A stretch of 64,000 bases of DNA. It comes from Psychrobacter immobilis. GTDB taxonomy: Bacteria > Pseudomonadota > Gammaproteobacteria > Pseudomonadales > Moraxellaceae. The notes below the pieces were generated by a model. The model was not told the DNA's origin, made no database searches, and worked only from the letters and a program-made list of their open reading frames with translations. A program made the translations under genes and the position numbers. The stretch spans positions 1 to 64,000 of the forward strand of contig NZ_CAJHAD010000008.1 of assembly GCF_904846285.1 (NCBI RefSeq). Reading direction: 5' to 3'. Positions 8,197 through 16,479 of this stretch are shown here, in pieces (the stretch's first letter is position 1; every line of letters starts with the position of its first letter).

Positions 8197-9027
8197 ATGA
8201 GTCAGCAAGAAAATAAAAAAACCATTAACGTTGGTGTTATCGGTGCCGGTGGGCGTATGGGTCGTATGCTTATCGAAGCCGTACAGGACAACCCACAAAC
8301 AACGCTGAACGCTGCGATTGAACGTCAAGGTTCAAGTCTTGTCGGTGCTGATGCTGGCGAAGTTGCAGCAATTGGTCGTCTAGATGTGCAGATTGTCGAT
8401 GATTTAAAAGCAGTCATTAATGACATCGATGTGCTGATTGATTTTAGCTTACCTGATGCCACTGAACAAAATATGCAAATCTGCGCAGCAAATAATGTTG
8501 CGATGGTGATTGGCACCACAGGCTTTAATGAGCAACAAGAGAAAGTATTAAAAGAAGCAAGTAAGCAAATCGCTATCGTTTATGCGGGTAATTATTCAAC
8601 AGGCGTTAATCTATCATTAAAATTACTAGCGATGGCAGCAAAAGCCTTTGGTACCGATGCCGATGTAGAAGTCATCGAAGCCCATCATAAGCATAAAATC
8701 GATGCGCCATCGGGCACGGCTTATATGATGGCAGAAGCCGTCGCAGAAGCGCGCGGACAGAACCTAAAAGACGTCGCTGTCTATGGCCGCGAAGGGCAAA
8801 CAGGCGAGCGCGAAGCGGGCAGCATTGGTATTCATGCGATACGCGGCGGTGAAATCATCGGCGATCATACCGTGATGTTTATTGCCGACGGTGAAGTGGT
8901 TGAAATTACCCACCGTGCGCGTGCGCGTATGACCTTTGCTTCTGGAGCGGTACGTGCGGCAACTTGGGTAATTAAACAAGAAGTTGGTCAATATAATATG
9001 CAGGATGTCTTAGGTTTAAATGACTAA
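8197..9027 (+). CDS. dapB: 4-hydroxy-tetrahydrodipicolinate reductase
   Basis: Catalyses the NAD(P)H-dependent reduction step of the diaminopimelate/lysine pathway in the cytoplasm, supplying lysine and the peptidoglycan cross-linking residue. The N-terminal Rossmann motif VGVIGAGGRMGR is at about 12-23. The substrate-binding signature HHKHKIDAPSGTA (about 163-175) has the catalytic His and Lys, and IGTTGF (about 107) is also conserved. Its 276 residues are normal. The ribosome site AGGATAAAG precedes the ATG. The dnaJ-dapB adjacency is familiar in Moraxellaceae. The product pathway connects with mpl in this window, which recycles diaminopimelate-containing peptide. Confidence 0.96.
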   Translation: MSQQENKKTINVGVIGAGGRMGRMLIEAVQDNPQTTLNAAIERQGSSLVGADAGEVAAIGRLDVQIVDDLKAVINDIDVLIDFSLPDATEQNMQICAANNVAMVIGTTGFNEQQEKVLKEASKQIAIVYAGNYSTGVNLSLKLLAMAAKAFGTDADVEVIEAHHKHKIDAPSGTAYMMAEAVAEARGQNLKDVAVYGREGQTGEREAGSIGIHAIRGGEIIGDHTVMFIADGEVVEITHRARARMTFASGAVRAATWVIKQEVGQYNMQDVLGLND

Positions 9028-9109
9028 AACTTAAAGGATTAAGGTTTTTGGCTTATGGTTTGGCAGCCGTTACTTATTGATAAAGCAGAATGACTGCTAG
9101 GATTCATAC

Positions 9110-10027
9110 ATGAATAAGTTTAGCGAACATCTAATAACACGTTTTGGTCGCATACTGGCTATGATAAAAGCTACCAAAACCACAAGTTATACGCGTCCTA
9201 TAGTATTTACGTTAGGCTTGACGGTATTGCCGATAGTCGTACAAGCCACGGTTTATCAAACCTATGTCATTCATACCTATGGTGGCGAGAGCTTATTACC
9301 AGCGGTGCGTCAGGAGTTAAATAATAGTCGCGATGGCGGCACGTTGTCTAGCTATCAAGATAAATTAGTATTACGTACCACGGCTGCTAATTATCAAAAA
9401 GTAAAGCAGTTACTCAATCAGATTGATGCTCAACCGCAGGCGTTGACCGTTGCTGTGCGTGTCGGTAATACTAGTCAATCCCAAGGTAATATCCAGCAAG
9501 GTCGGATTGTTATTAGCAATCGCGGTATTCAAGGTGCAGGGATGATTAACCAGCGTAATAGCCAGCATCAAGGTCATAATCTATATCAAGTACAAACGTT
9601 GTCTGGCAGTGCAGCCAGTATCAGCACTGGCACGCTTTACTCATTAAACCAAAGCTATATTGCCAATAGCTATCCGACGTATCATGGCCCAGCGGGGCAG
9701 ATTGTTATTCAGCAGCAAGTATTACTACCAACGACGCAAGGGATTGCGGTAACGCCAAAGTTATTGCCAAACGGACAGGTCGAAGTAACGCTCACCCAAG
9801 TAGAAGAGCAGCTCGTGCGCGCTAATCCTTCTGATAATCGCCATGCTTATAATAATAACAGTAGCGTACAAGGGCAAAGATTGAATAGCACCATCATCGT
9901 ACCACGCGGACAGTGGGTGACTATCGGACAAATCTCACAAAACAATCAAAGTAAAAACTCAGGCTATGGCAGTAATAGGGCGCTAAATAGCAACAATAAT
10001 GTGCCTATTTCATTATTGGTACAGTAG
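9110..10027 (+). CDS. Secretin-like (type II/III secretion system) short protein
   Basis: A 305-residue exported protein. After a long N-region, a hydrophobic stretch (about 32-46) ends in VVQA, a likely signal peptidase site. Residues about 60-95 resemble a secretin N1/NolW-type domain (LVLRTTAANYQKVKQLLNQID). The rest resembles the family's C-terminal region: SGSAASISTG, then GIAVTPKLLPNGQVEVTLTQ and TIIVPRGQWVTIGQI. It is much shorter than true secretins and is rich in Asn/Gln/Ser. No secretion or pilus genes adjoin it. Such secretin-like proteins occur in this family without a known role. The start has AGG eight bases upstream; an internal ATG at 9161 would give a tidier signal peptide but lacks a ribosome site. 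Confidence 0.6.
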   Translation: MNKFSEHLITRFGRILAMIKATKTTSYTRPIVFTLGLTVLPIVVQATVYQTYVIHTYGGESLLPAVRQELNNSRDGGTLSSYQDKLVLRTTAANYQKVKQLLNQIDAQPQALTVAVRVGNTSQSQGNIQQGRIVISNRGIQGAGMINQRNSQHQGHNLYQVQTLSGSAASISTGTLYSLNQSYIANSYPTYHGPAGQIVIQQQVLLPTTQGIAVTPKLLPNGQVEVTLTQVEEQLVRANPSDNRHAYNNNSSVQGQRLNSTIIVPRGQWVTIGQISQNNQSKNSGYGSNRALNSNNNVPISLLVQ

Positions 10028-10073
10028 CTGGTACTTATTAACGCCCCATCACTGGATATATTAAAATAGACGT

Positions 10074-10114
10074 AAAAAAGCGCAGTACTGTGATAAGCAG
10101 TACCGCGCTTTTTT
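10074..10114. terminator. Bidirectional intrinsic terminator
   Basis: AAAAAAGCGC and GCGCTTTTTT enclose GTACTG-TGATAA-GCAGTAC, making a strong stem. It serves the secretin-like gene (plus strand) and the decarboxylase gene (minus strand), which converge here. Confidence 0.85.
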
Positions 10115-10136
10115 ATTGATATTGATTGGTTAAAAA

Positions 10137-11318
10137 TTAATCAATATAAACCACCTCTAACGGCGGAAAACCATTAAATTCGACAGACGAATACGAGTTG
10201 GTATAAGCACCAGTCGTTAACCAATAGATCTTATCGCCAATTTCTAACTCTTCTGGCAACTGATAACCGGCTTCTTCATACATGATATCGGTTGAATCAC
10301 AAGTTGGACCTGCCAATACGACGGTGCCTTCGCTTGTCGACGTTTCCATTTTAGGCGTATAAACAGGATATTTGATGGCTTCACCCAAAGTCTCAATCAA
10401 GCCTTGGAATAAGCCCACATCGGTATAGACCCAGCGCGTCAAATCCGTATCTGATTTACGCGAAATAAGTACCACATCGCTGACCAATACACCGGAGCCG
10501 CCAACCAATGAACGACCTGGCTCAAGAATAATCTCAGGCATTTCATCTTCATTATAGTCATCGGTCAGATAACGGGTAATCTCTTCTGCATAAACTTTGA
10601 CCGGATTGACTTCGCTGATATAGTTCGCCGGAAAGCCGCCGCCTAAATTAATCATTTGTAGCTTAATGCCTTCCTCATTTTTCATCCAGTCAAACATATA
10701 TTTGACCTTAGCGAGCGCATCATCCCAAGCAGCCACGTCTTTTTGCTGACTACCGACGTGGAACGAGATACCATAAGGTACCAAGCCCAATTCGCGCGCT
10801 TGAATCAACAAGTCAATCGCCATATTTGGATGGCAACCAAATTTACGTGATAGCGGCCATTCAGCGGTTTCAGAGCCTTGTACTAAAATACGTACAAATA
10901 TTTTTGAACCAGGCGCGTGCTTAGCGATATTTTTTAAATCCGCTTCAGAATCGGTTGCGTACAAATCAATCCCTTTTTCAAAGGCATATTTGACATGCTG
11001 CGCTTTTTTAATGGTGTTGCCATAAGAGATACGTGATGGCTCAACGCCGCAATCAAGCACCCGATCCAGCTCATAGATTGACGCACAGTCAAAGTTTGAC
11101 CCAAGCTCAGCCAGTAAGTTAATGACTTCAACCGCAGGGCTTGCCTTCATAGCATAATGGATTTTTGCCTTTGGAAAAAAACCAACCATTTCCGCATATT
11201 TTGCTTTAATGCGGCTCAAGTCGACCACCAAAAATGGCGTGTCGCGACCTTCGGCAGCTTTGGTGAACTTCTGCCAGCCGGCAGGGTCAAAATATTGGTC
11301 AATTTTGATCATGGTCAT
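10137..11318 (-). CDS. Ornithine/lysine decarboxylase, fold type III PLP enzyme
   Basis: A 393-residue pyridoxal-phosphate decarboxylase of the eukaryotic-type ODC family (alanine-racemase fold). It probably makes putrescine and/or cadaverine for polyamine synthesis. The PLP lysine lies in HYAMKAS (Lys58). HVGSQ (about 190) and NLGGGFP (about 224) are phosphate-binding loops, EPGRSLVGG (about 272) binds the cofactor, and GPTCDSTD (about 335-342) holds the active-site Cys and Asp contributed across the dimer. The N-terminal barrel and C-terminal beta domain are complete. Whether ornithine or lysine is preferred cannot be read from the sequence, so no symbol is given. Confidence 0.88.
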   Translation of the reverse strand: MTMIKIDQYFDPAGWQKFTKAAEGRDTPFLVVDLSRIKAKYAEMVGFFPKAKIHYAMKASPAVEVINLLAELGSNFDCASIYELDRVLDCGVEPSRISYGNTIKKAQHVKYAFEKGIDLYATDSEADLKNIAKHAPGSKIFVRILVQGSETAEWPLSRKFGCHPNMAIDLLIQARELGLVPYGISFHVGSQQKDVAAWDDALAKVKYMFDWMKNEEGIKLQMINLGGGFPANYISEVNPVKVYAEEITRYLTDDYNEDEMPEIILEPGRSLVGGSGVLVSDVVLISRKSDTDLTRWVYTDVGLFQGLIETLGEAIKYPVYTPKMETSTSEGTVVLAGPTCDSTDIMYEEAGYQLPEELEIGDKIYWLTTGAYTNSYSSVEFNGFPPLEVVYID

Positions 11319-11547
11319 GGTAGGAAACCTTTAATGAAGACACTAGATGTCAGAGAATAAAAATATTGGAAAGTATAAAGCCAATACCATCGTCGTTATA
11401 AAACCATCATCGTAATTATTGCTGCTTATATCGTACTTATTGCCGCGGCTAAAATTAAGCGGCAAGCATAAATTCTTAACGAACGATATTTCTTACTAAT
11501 AATTAAATGACGAAAAATACGGCTTAAAAAATAAATGAATGAATCAA

Positions 11548-12102
11548 TTAAGAGTTGGTAGTTTGCGGCTGTTTATCGTGTATCTCTTCGCCTTGCTTCT
11601 CACGTATTTTAAGCACCTTACGCACTTTATCGCGCGCACGCGTTTGTTTAAGACGCGATAAATAATCGACAAAAATGACGCCGTTTAAATGATCCATTTC
11701 ATGTTGGATACAAACAGCAAGTAAACCTTCTACTTCTTCATCAATCTTGTTGCCATTCTCGTCTAAGGCTTCGATACGCACTTTACTTGGACGCTCAACC
11801 TTATCATAGACTTCAGGTACCGATAAACAACCCTCTTCGTACGGCTGCTTTTCTTCTACCAACGGCGTGACCTTAGGATTAATAAAAACCCTTGGGCTAT
11901 CTTTATCTTCCGATAAATCCATGACGATAAGCTGGATATGGCGATCAACTTGGCTCGCTGCTAACCCAATACCTTGGGCATCATACATGGTCTCAATCAT
12001 ATCGGCGATTAAGGTTTTGATTTCAGCCGTGACTTCCTTGACAGGCTTAGCAATCGTGCGTAAGCGCGGGTCAGGATAGCTTAAAATAGGGAGTAACGCC
12101 AT
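11548..12102 (-). CDS. def: Peptide deformylase
   Basis: Removes the formyl group from nascent proteins. All three family motifs are present: GIGLAASQ (44-51), EGCLS (90-94, metal-binding Cys) and QHEMDHL (133-139, two metal-binding His and the catalytic Glu). From the ATG at 12102 the protein has 184 residues, slightly longer than E. coli Def because of a hydrophilic tail. I prefer this start because GAGGT lies seven bases upstream; the GTG at 12111 overlaps that ribosome site. It is not beside fmt, its frequent partner. The initiator tRNA whose formyl group it removes is encoded at 49784. Confidence 0.96.
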   Translation of the reverse strand: MALLPILSYPDPRLRTIAKPVKEVTAEIKTLIADMIETMYDAQGIGLAASQVDRHIQLIVMDLSEDKDSPRVFINPKVTPLVEEKQPYEEGCLSVPEVYDKVERPSKVRIEALDENGNKIDEEVEGLLAVCIQHEMDHLNGVIFVDYLSRLKQTRARDKVRKVLKIREKQGEEIHDKQPQTTNS

Positions 12103-12257
12103 AAGGCTCACCTCAATGATAAAGATAAAATAGGTCTGATATTATAAGATAAATGGGGACAAAAGTAATGCTTATCAATACATGAGGTTCTTTATCCTTA
12201 TTTAATAACATAAGCAAGACTTATGATTAATAATTAAGACAGAAAAATGGTATCAAT

Positions 12258-12290
12258 AAAAAAAGCCTTGCATTGAGCAAGACCTTTTTA
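12258..12290 (-). terminator. Probable intrinsic terminator of the GlsB/YeaQ gene
   Basis: AAAAAAAGCCTTGC and GCAAGACCTTTTT form a hairpin with one bulge around ATTGA. The minus-strand reading ends in a T-run. It lies 44 bp past the stop of the gene at 12334. Confidence 0.6.
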
Positions 12291-12333
12291 TATTTCTTTA
12301 ATTAGATTAAACGCTATGAGTGGTATGCATCAA

Positions 12334-12588
12334 TTATATACGGCGTTTACTCATAATCATCTCATAGATAAATAGTAAGATAATTGCACCGATTACTGAG
12401 AATATTAGACCAGTAAAGCCGCCATCAGCATTGATACCGATTAAGCCTGCGACAAAACCACCTAGCATCGCACCAACGATACCCAAAACGATGGTCATAA
12501 TCCAACCCATAGGGTCGTTACCCGGCTTAATAGCACGAGCCAATAAACCTGCGACCAAACCTACGATAATCATCCAAATAAAGCTCAT
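12334..12588 (-). CDS. GlsB/YeaQ/YmgE family membrane protein
   Basis: An 84-residue inner-membrane protein of the transglycosylase-associated (GlsB/YeaQ/YmgE) family, generally linked to stress responses; its molecular role is unknown. Three hydrophobic segments are visible (about 3-18, 28-50 and 57-78) with the family's glycine-rich pattern: GLVAGLLARAIKPGNDPMGW, then GIVGAMLGGFVAGL and a C-terminal FSVIGAIILLFIYE. The ribosome site AGGAGAAT is strong. It is a single gene with its own terminator. Confidence 0.85.
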   Translation of the reverse strand: MSFIWMIIVGLVAGLLARAIKPGNDPMGWIMTIVLGIVGAMLGGFVAGLIGINADGGFTGLIFSVIGAIILLFIYEMIMSKRRI

Positions 12589-12877
12589 TGTTATTCTCCT
12601 AATAGGGTTTAATTTATACTGTTATTTATAATATGTTACTTATTTTGATGAATTCATTGTAATCATTCCTTACTTAAAAAAGTAAGGACGAAATGTTATC
12701 TGTGTACGGGCTGTGTGAGGAAAAAGCCATATTTGCTATCAAGCAGAGGAGATAGGTAAACGGTAGGTTACAAAGGTAGTAAAGTCGCTAACGCCATGGC
12801 TAATTGAGAAGATAAAATTTGAAAATTTAAGAAAAGTAATTTAGCGCATAAAAATAACGGCTGATTTGGATATGCGT

Positions 12878-12934
12878 TTGACTGTTAGCTTGGCTGTAGG
12901 TTCGACTGTTAGCTTGGCTATAAATTTGACTGAG
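12878..12934. repeat. 24-bp direct repeat, two copies plus a partial third
   Basis: TTGACTGTTAGCTTGGCTGTAGGT (split as 12878-12890 and 12891-12901) is followed directly by a copy with four changes (12902-12925) and then TTGACTGAG. It is intergenic, just beyond the mpl terminator. Confidence 0.7.
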
Positions 12935-12947
12935 AAAAAACGCCCAT

Positions 12948-12983
12948 AAAAAAGCGTGGTTCGTTTAACGGAACCACGCTTTT
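12948..12983 (-). terminator. Intrinsic terminator of mpl
   Basis: AAAAAAGCGTGGTTC pairs with GAACCACGCTTTT around GTTTAACG. On the minus strand the stem is followed by TTTTTT. It lies about 40 bp past the mpl stop. Confidence 0.85.
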
Positions 12984-13025
12984 AAGATAGAAATACTTCA
13001 ATGCTTTTAGTTTTTTAGCAGCATT

Positions 13026-14525
13026 TTATTGGTTACGCAGCGCAGTTAATAGACGCTGATGAATCCCTTCAAAGCCGCCATTCGACATAATGACAATAGC
13101 ATCGCCAGATTTGGCATAGGTAATAATATGTTCAATAATCGCCTCGGTACTAGAAAGTACCTGCTGACTTGCGATATTCGGGTTTTTAGCCTTGGCATTA
13201 TCGATGACGTCCTTTAGACCCCATTCAAGTCCTGTTGGCTCATACCATAAAGTATGGTCGGCAAGGGCAGCGGACTCAGCCAAGCTGTCTTGATGAATAC
13301 CCATTTTCATGGTGTTGCTGCGCGGCTCGATAATCGCCCAAATGCGTCTGTTCGCCAGTTTCTTTTTGGCACCATCTAAGGTGGTGGTAATGGCGGTCGG
13401 GTGATGTGCGAAATCATCAAATACCAAGATGTTATTTACATCGCCAATCAGCTCCATACGGCGTTTGATACCAGCAAAGGCTGATAATGCCGCGCAGGCA
13501 GTTTTGACATCGACACCAACATTATAAGCAGCCGCGACCGCAACCAAAGCATTATTGACGTTATGAATGCCACTCATTGACCAATCGACGACGCCTGTTG
13601 CTTCTTTATCAGCAGTATCCGCGACAAAACTGACATTAAATTGACCGCCATCGGCGCTGATAAGCTCAGCCTGCCAGTCGCTATTGTTTTTTAACGTTTT
13701 GTCTTCTATATCGGTATTATCTGCCAACGAATCTAGAACAGCAGTTCGCCAAATCGGTGTCCAAACGCCTTTTGCCAAGGTATCTTCTAAACTAATGGTC
13801 GCCGCTGGCATGATGATTTTACCGGTGCTTGGAATCATGCGTACCATATGATGAAACTGGGTTTGGATAGCGTTTAGGTCAGCGAAGATATCGGCATGGT
13901 CAAATTCAAGGTTATTTAAAATTGCAGTACGCGGACGATAGTGAACGAACTTTGAACGCTTATCAAAAAATGCCGAATCGTATTCATCAGCCTCAATAAC
14001 GAAGTAACCTGCTTTTTCTACATCGCCATCAACGGTTTTTTCAGCACCCAAGTAGCTGCTATGGGCAAAGACTTGCTGTAAGTGCGCATCAGTGGTATCG
14101 ACCAATGGCACACCGCCAATCAAAAACCCTGTATCAATACCGGCATAATGTAGTATCCAAGCAAGCATGGTTGTCGTGGTGGTTTTACCATGCGTACCAG
14201 CCACAGCGATGACATGGCGAGATTGCAGCACTTGTTCAGATAAAAATTGTGGCCCTGAGGTATAGCGCAGACCGCTATCAAGCATATATTCAATGACATC
14301 CATGCCACGTTTCATCGCATTACCAACCACCACCAAATCAGGCGTCGGCTGCAAATGTTCTACCAAATAACCTTCGGCAATCGTCACGCCAGCATTTTCA
14401 AGTTGGGTCGACATCGGTGGATAGACATTGGCGTCCGAGCCTGTAACCGTATGCCCAAGCGCGCGCGCGAGTAACGCCAGCGAGCCCATAAAAGTACCAC
14501 AAATACCAAGAATATGAATATGCAT
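13026..14525 (-). CDS. mpl: UDP-N-acetylmuramate:L-alanyl-gamma-D-glutamyl-meso-diaminopimelate ligase
   Basis: The murein-peptide ligase of peptidoglycan recycling: it joins the salvaged tripeptide to UDP-MurNAc using ATP. The start at 14525 gives 499 residues beginning MHIHILGICGTFMGSLA, the family's nucleotide-binding opening, and has GGAA eight bases upstream; the 18 codons before it look like leader. GTHGKTTTT (about 111-119) is the Mur-ligase ATP loop. EADEYDSAFFDKRSKF (about 180) and the LEFDHADIF segment are diagnostic of Mpl over MurC, as is FDDFAHHPTAI near residue 370. It has its own terminator downstream, with tandem repeats upstream at 14703. Confidence 0.95.
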   Translation of the reverse strand: MHIHILGICGTFMGSLALLARALGHTVTGSDANVYPPMSTQLENAGVTIAEGYLVEHLQPTPDLVVVGNAMKRGMDVIEYMLDSGLRYTSGPQFLSEQVLQSRHVIAVAGTHGKTTTTTMLAWILHYAGIDTGFLIGGVPLVDTTDAHLQQVFAHSSYLGAEKTVDGDVEKAGYFVIEADEYDSAFFDKRSKFVHYRPRTAILNNLEFDHADIFADLNAIQTQFHHMVRMIPSTGKIIMPAATISLEDTLAKGVWTPIWRTAVLDSLADNTDIEDKTLKNNSDWQAELISADGGQFNVSFVADTADKEATGVVDWSMSGIHNVNNALVAVAAAYNVGVDVKTACAALSAFAGIKRRMELIGDVNNILVFDDFAHHPTAITTTLDGAKKKLANRRIWAIIEPRSNTMKMGIHQDSLAESAALADHTLWYEPTGLEWGLKDVIDNAKAKNPNIASQQVLSSTEAIIEHIITYAKSGDAIVIMSNGGFEGIHQRLLTALRNQ

Positions 14526-14702
14526 AGACGTTCCGTACACGCTTGAAAAAGGGAATTGAGCTTGAATGTCAGGCAACACATATTAGTGCAGCAGACAGTT
14601 CGGTAGATAGCTCAATAGACAAAGGCTCATTGTAAAGTAAACACCATAAGATGACCAATAAAAAACGCCCAGTAAGTAGGCGTTATGTAGAAACTCGATT
14701 TA

Positions 14703-14761
14703 GATGATTGATCTAGATGATTGATCTAGATGATTGATCTAGATGATTGATCTAGATGATT
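14703..14761. repeat. 13-bp tandem repeat, 4.5 perfect copies
   Basis: The unit GATGATTGATCTA occurs four times without change (14703-14754), followed by GATGATT. It lies between mpl and the NlpE-like gene, ending about 30 bp beyond the latter's stop. The unit length equals that of the arrays at 24345 and 41288. Confidence 0.95.
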
Positions 14762-14788
14762 TGCGCAAAATCCTGTTTACCTGTCTGC

Positions 14789-15409
14789 TTAGCGACGCGA
14801 CAGAGTATAGTCATCATTAGGATTTTTATCGGCATCCATCATAATCAAATGATTGTCTCTAATTTGATAGGTTTCGATGTTTTTATTCTCGTAGACAATG
14901 GTAATTTTATTGTCATCTTGGCGATAAACCCCAGATTCTAGTAAAGGCGGATTGGTCGGCTCTGCATCATTAAAAACACTGGTTTTTAGCACAGAGCCAT
15001 CAGCGAATAAATTTAAAGTAATGTCGATATTGTCGCAAGAGGCGCATGGCACAATACCGCCATAATCCCCCATCAACGTTGCTTGCAAATTACTATCACT
15101 ATTCACTGCAGAAATCATCGGTGAGCTTCGCGTATTGTCTTTTGCATTGGCCGCTGCAATAAGTGACTGACCTTGTTCGCCATTTGCCTCATTGACTACA
15201 TCGCTACTACCATTCTCTAGAGCAGCATCACTTTGCCCATCAGTCTGCTCTAGACTATTTATCGGTGCAGTTTGCGTTGTTTTATTATTAGAAGAGGATG
15301 CGCTGTCACAGCTCATCAGTAATAAACAAAGTGGTACTGCTAACAATGGGCGCATACAGCGTCTGATAGTGGTAACCGCAAAACAGCAAGTAGGTGAGAA
15401 ATTCATCAT
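14789..15409 (-). CDS. NlpE-like copper-resistance/stress lipoprotein
   Basis: A 206-residue probable outer-membrane lipoprotein with an NlpE N-terminal domain. NlpE proteins sense surface or copper stress and signal to envelope-stress systems. A signal peptide ends in the lipobox LLMSC (Cys34). A Ser/Asn/Gln-rich linker (about 35-105) precedes the NlpE domain, which opens with MGDYGGIVPCASCDNI (the hallmark G-x-Y-x-G-x-x-P-C-x-x-C; Cys122 and Cys125) and contains ESGVYRQDDNKITIVY. A later ATG (15355) would also give a signal peptide; neither start has a clear ribosome site. dsbB is the next gene upstream on this strand, and the CxxC suggests dependence on Dsb oxidation (inference). Confidence 0.75.
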   Translation of the reverse strand: MMNFSPTCCFAVTTIRRCMRPLLAVPLCLLLMSCDSASSSNNKTTQTAPINSLEQTDGQSDAALENGSSDVVNEANGEQGQSLIAAANAKDNTRSSPMISAVNSDSNLQATLMGDYGGIVPCASCDNIDITLNLFADGSVLKTSVFNDAEPTNPPLLESGVYRQDDNKITIVYENKNIETYQIRDNHLIMMDADKNPNDDYTLSRR

Positions 15410-15896
15410 AGTATTACCAAAAAACAGTTTTTTAAATAGTGTATCTAAACCTTGCCAGTAGGAAAACTGACTGTGGCATTGGTAAAATAAAAATAATCAA
15501 AAACTAAATAGGACAAGCTTAACGGCAATAAGTAAAACGCGCGACCCAGACTTCGTTAAATTATGTGATAACTGTAAACGAGCTAATCAATAACATCGTA
15601 TATAAGCATTAAAAACACTGTCTATATGCGATTAATGGGCTATGGAATCTATCGTTATTCCAATAGGGTAGATAAATCTTATAGAGATATCAAAGCGTAA
15701 AAGTGACTAAGGAGGTTTGTGGGTAGTGCTGATAGGGTGAAAATATCAAATAAATAGCTTTTATAGGATATAAAACTAAAATAACCGTCAGTGCAATTAA
15801 GCATGACGGTTATATAAGTGGTGGTTAATAATGAAGCGCAATTAAAGAAGTTAGAAAATTATTAACAGCCGTTAGAAAAATTGTTTATAAAAAAAT
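15410..15896. other. Gene-free gap between the NlpE-like gene and dsbB
   Basis: About 490 bp of AT-rich sequence. It contains the dsbB terminator-like hairpin (15781-15813) and presumably the promoter of the NlpE-like gene. I see no credible open frame. Confidence 0.55.
15781..15813 (-). terminator. Hairpin downstream of dsbB
   Basis: ATAACCGTCA and TGACGGTTAT form a perfect 10-bp stem that continues with TGC/GCA around AATTAA. On the minus strand it is followed by TTTTAGTTTT, an interrupted T-run. It is a probable terminator of the gshA-dsbB unit. Confidence 0.6.
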
Positions 15897-16409
15897 CTAG
15901 CGAGCAGGGCGTACGATACGCCATAAAATCAGCACATGCACCACTATCAGAGTGCTAAATAAAATCAAAGATTGTTCAGGGATACTCAAGCCCATAAACG
16001 TCCAATCAATAGACGCGCACTCGCCAGAGCCTGCAAAAACTTCTTTTAAGACTTGCTGCATCGGCAGGGTGTCAAGCCAATAATCTAAGCCGGGACCACA
16101 AGAAGGCACTTGGTCAGCAGGCAAATGTTGTAGCCAAACGTGACGACCTGCGACTACAGCCGCCCAACCGATACCTGCTAAGCTCCCAAGCCATAATAGC
16201 AAACGCACCACCATTGATTTTGGATTAAACAGCGCTGCGATTAAAGCAAAGCCGCCCATAATCATCAGCCCAATACGCTGAAAAATACACAGCGGGCAAG
16301 GCGAAAATCCCATATAACGCTGTAAGAAAAATAGCGCAAAACTCATGCCTATCACGGTCATTATTACTAAAAACACTTGCAGATTACGGTAAGTGGTCAG
16401 CTGTCGCAT
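15897..16409 (-). CDS. dsbB: Disulfide bond formation protein B
   Basis: The inner-membrane quinone reductase that reoxidises DsbA. It has 170 residues and four membrane helices (about 10-28, 44-60, 68-86, 144-164). The first periplasmic loop carries CPLC (Cys38, Cys41), and the second loop has the other essential pair, Cys104 (PSCGPG) and Cys131 (GECAS). QRIGL after the first pair is typical. gshA lies 70 bp upstream on the same strand, so glutathione synthesis and periplasmic oxidation may be co-transcribed. It works in the same pathway as the DsbC-like isomerase at 4553. Confidence 0.95.
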   Translation of the reverse strand: MRQLTTYRNLQVFLVIMTVIGMSFALFFLQRYMGFSPCPLCIFQRIGLMIMGGFALIAALFNPKSMVVRLLLWLGSLAGIGWAAVVAGRHVWLQHLPADQVPSCGPGLDYWLDTLPMQQVLKEVFAGSGECASIDWTFMGLSIPEQSLILFSTLIVVHVLILWRIVRPAR

Positions 16410-16479
16410 GGGGCGAATACTCTTATAAAGTGCTTATTGATAAAGGTTAAAATTGATAAATAATGAAATTAATAAACAA

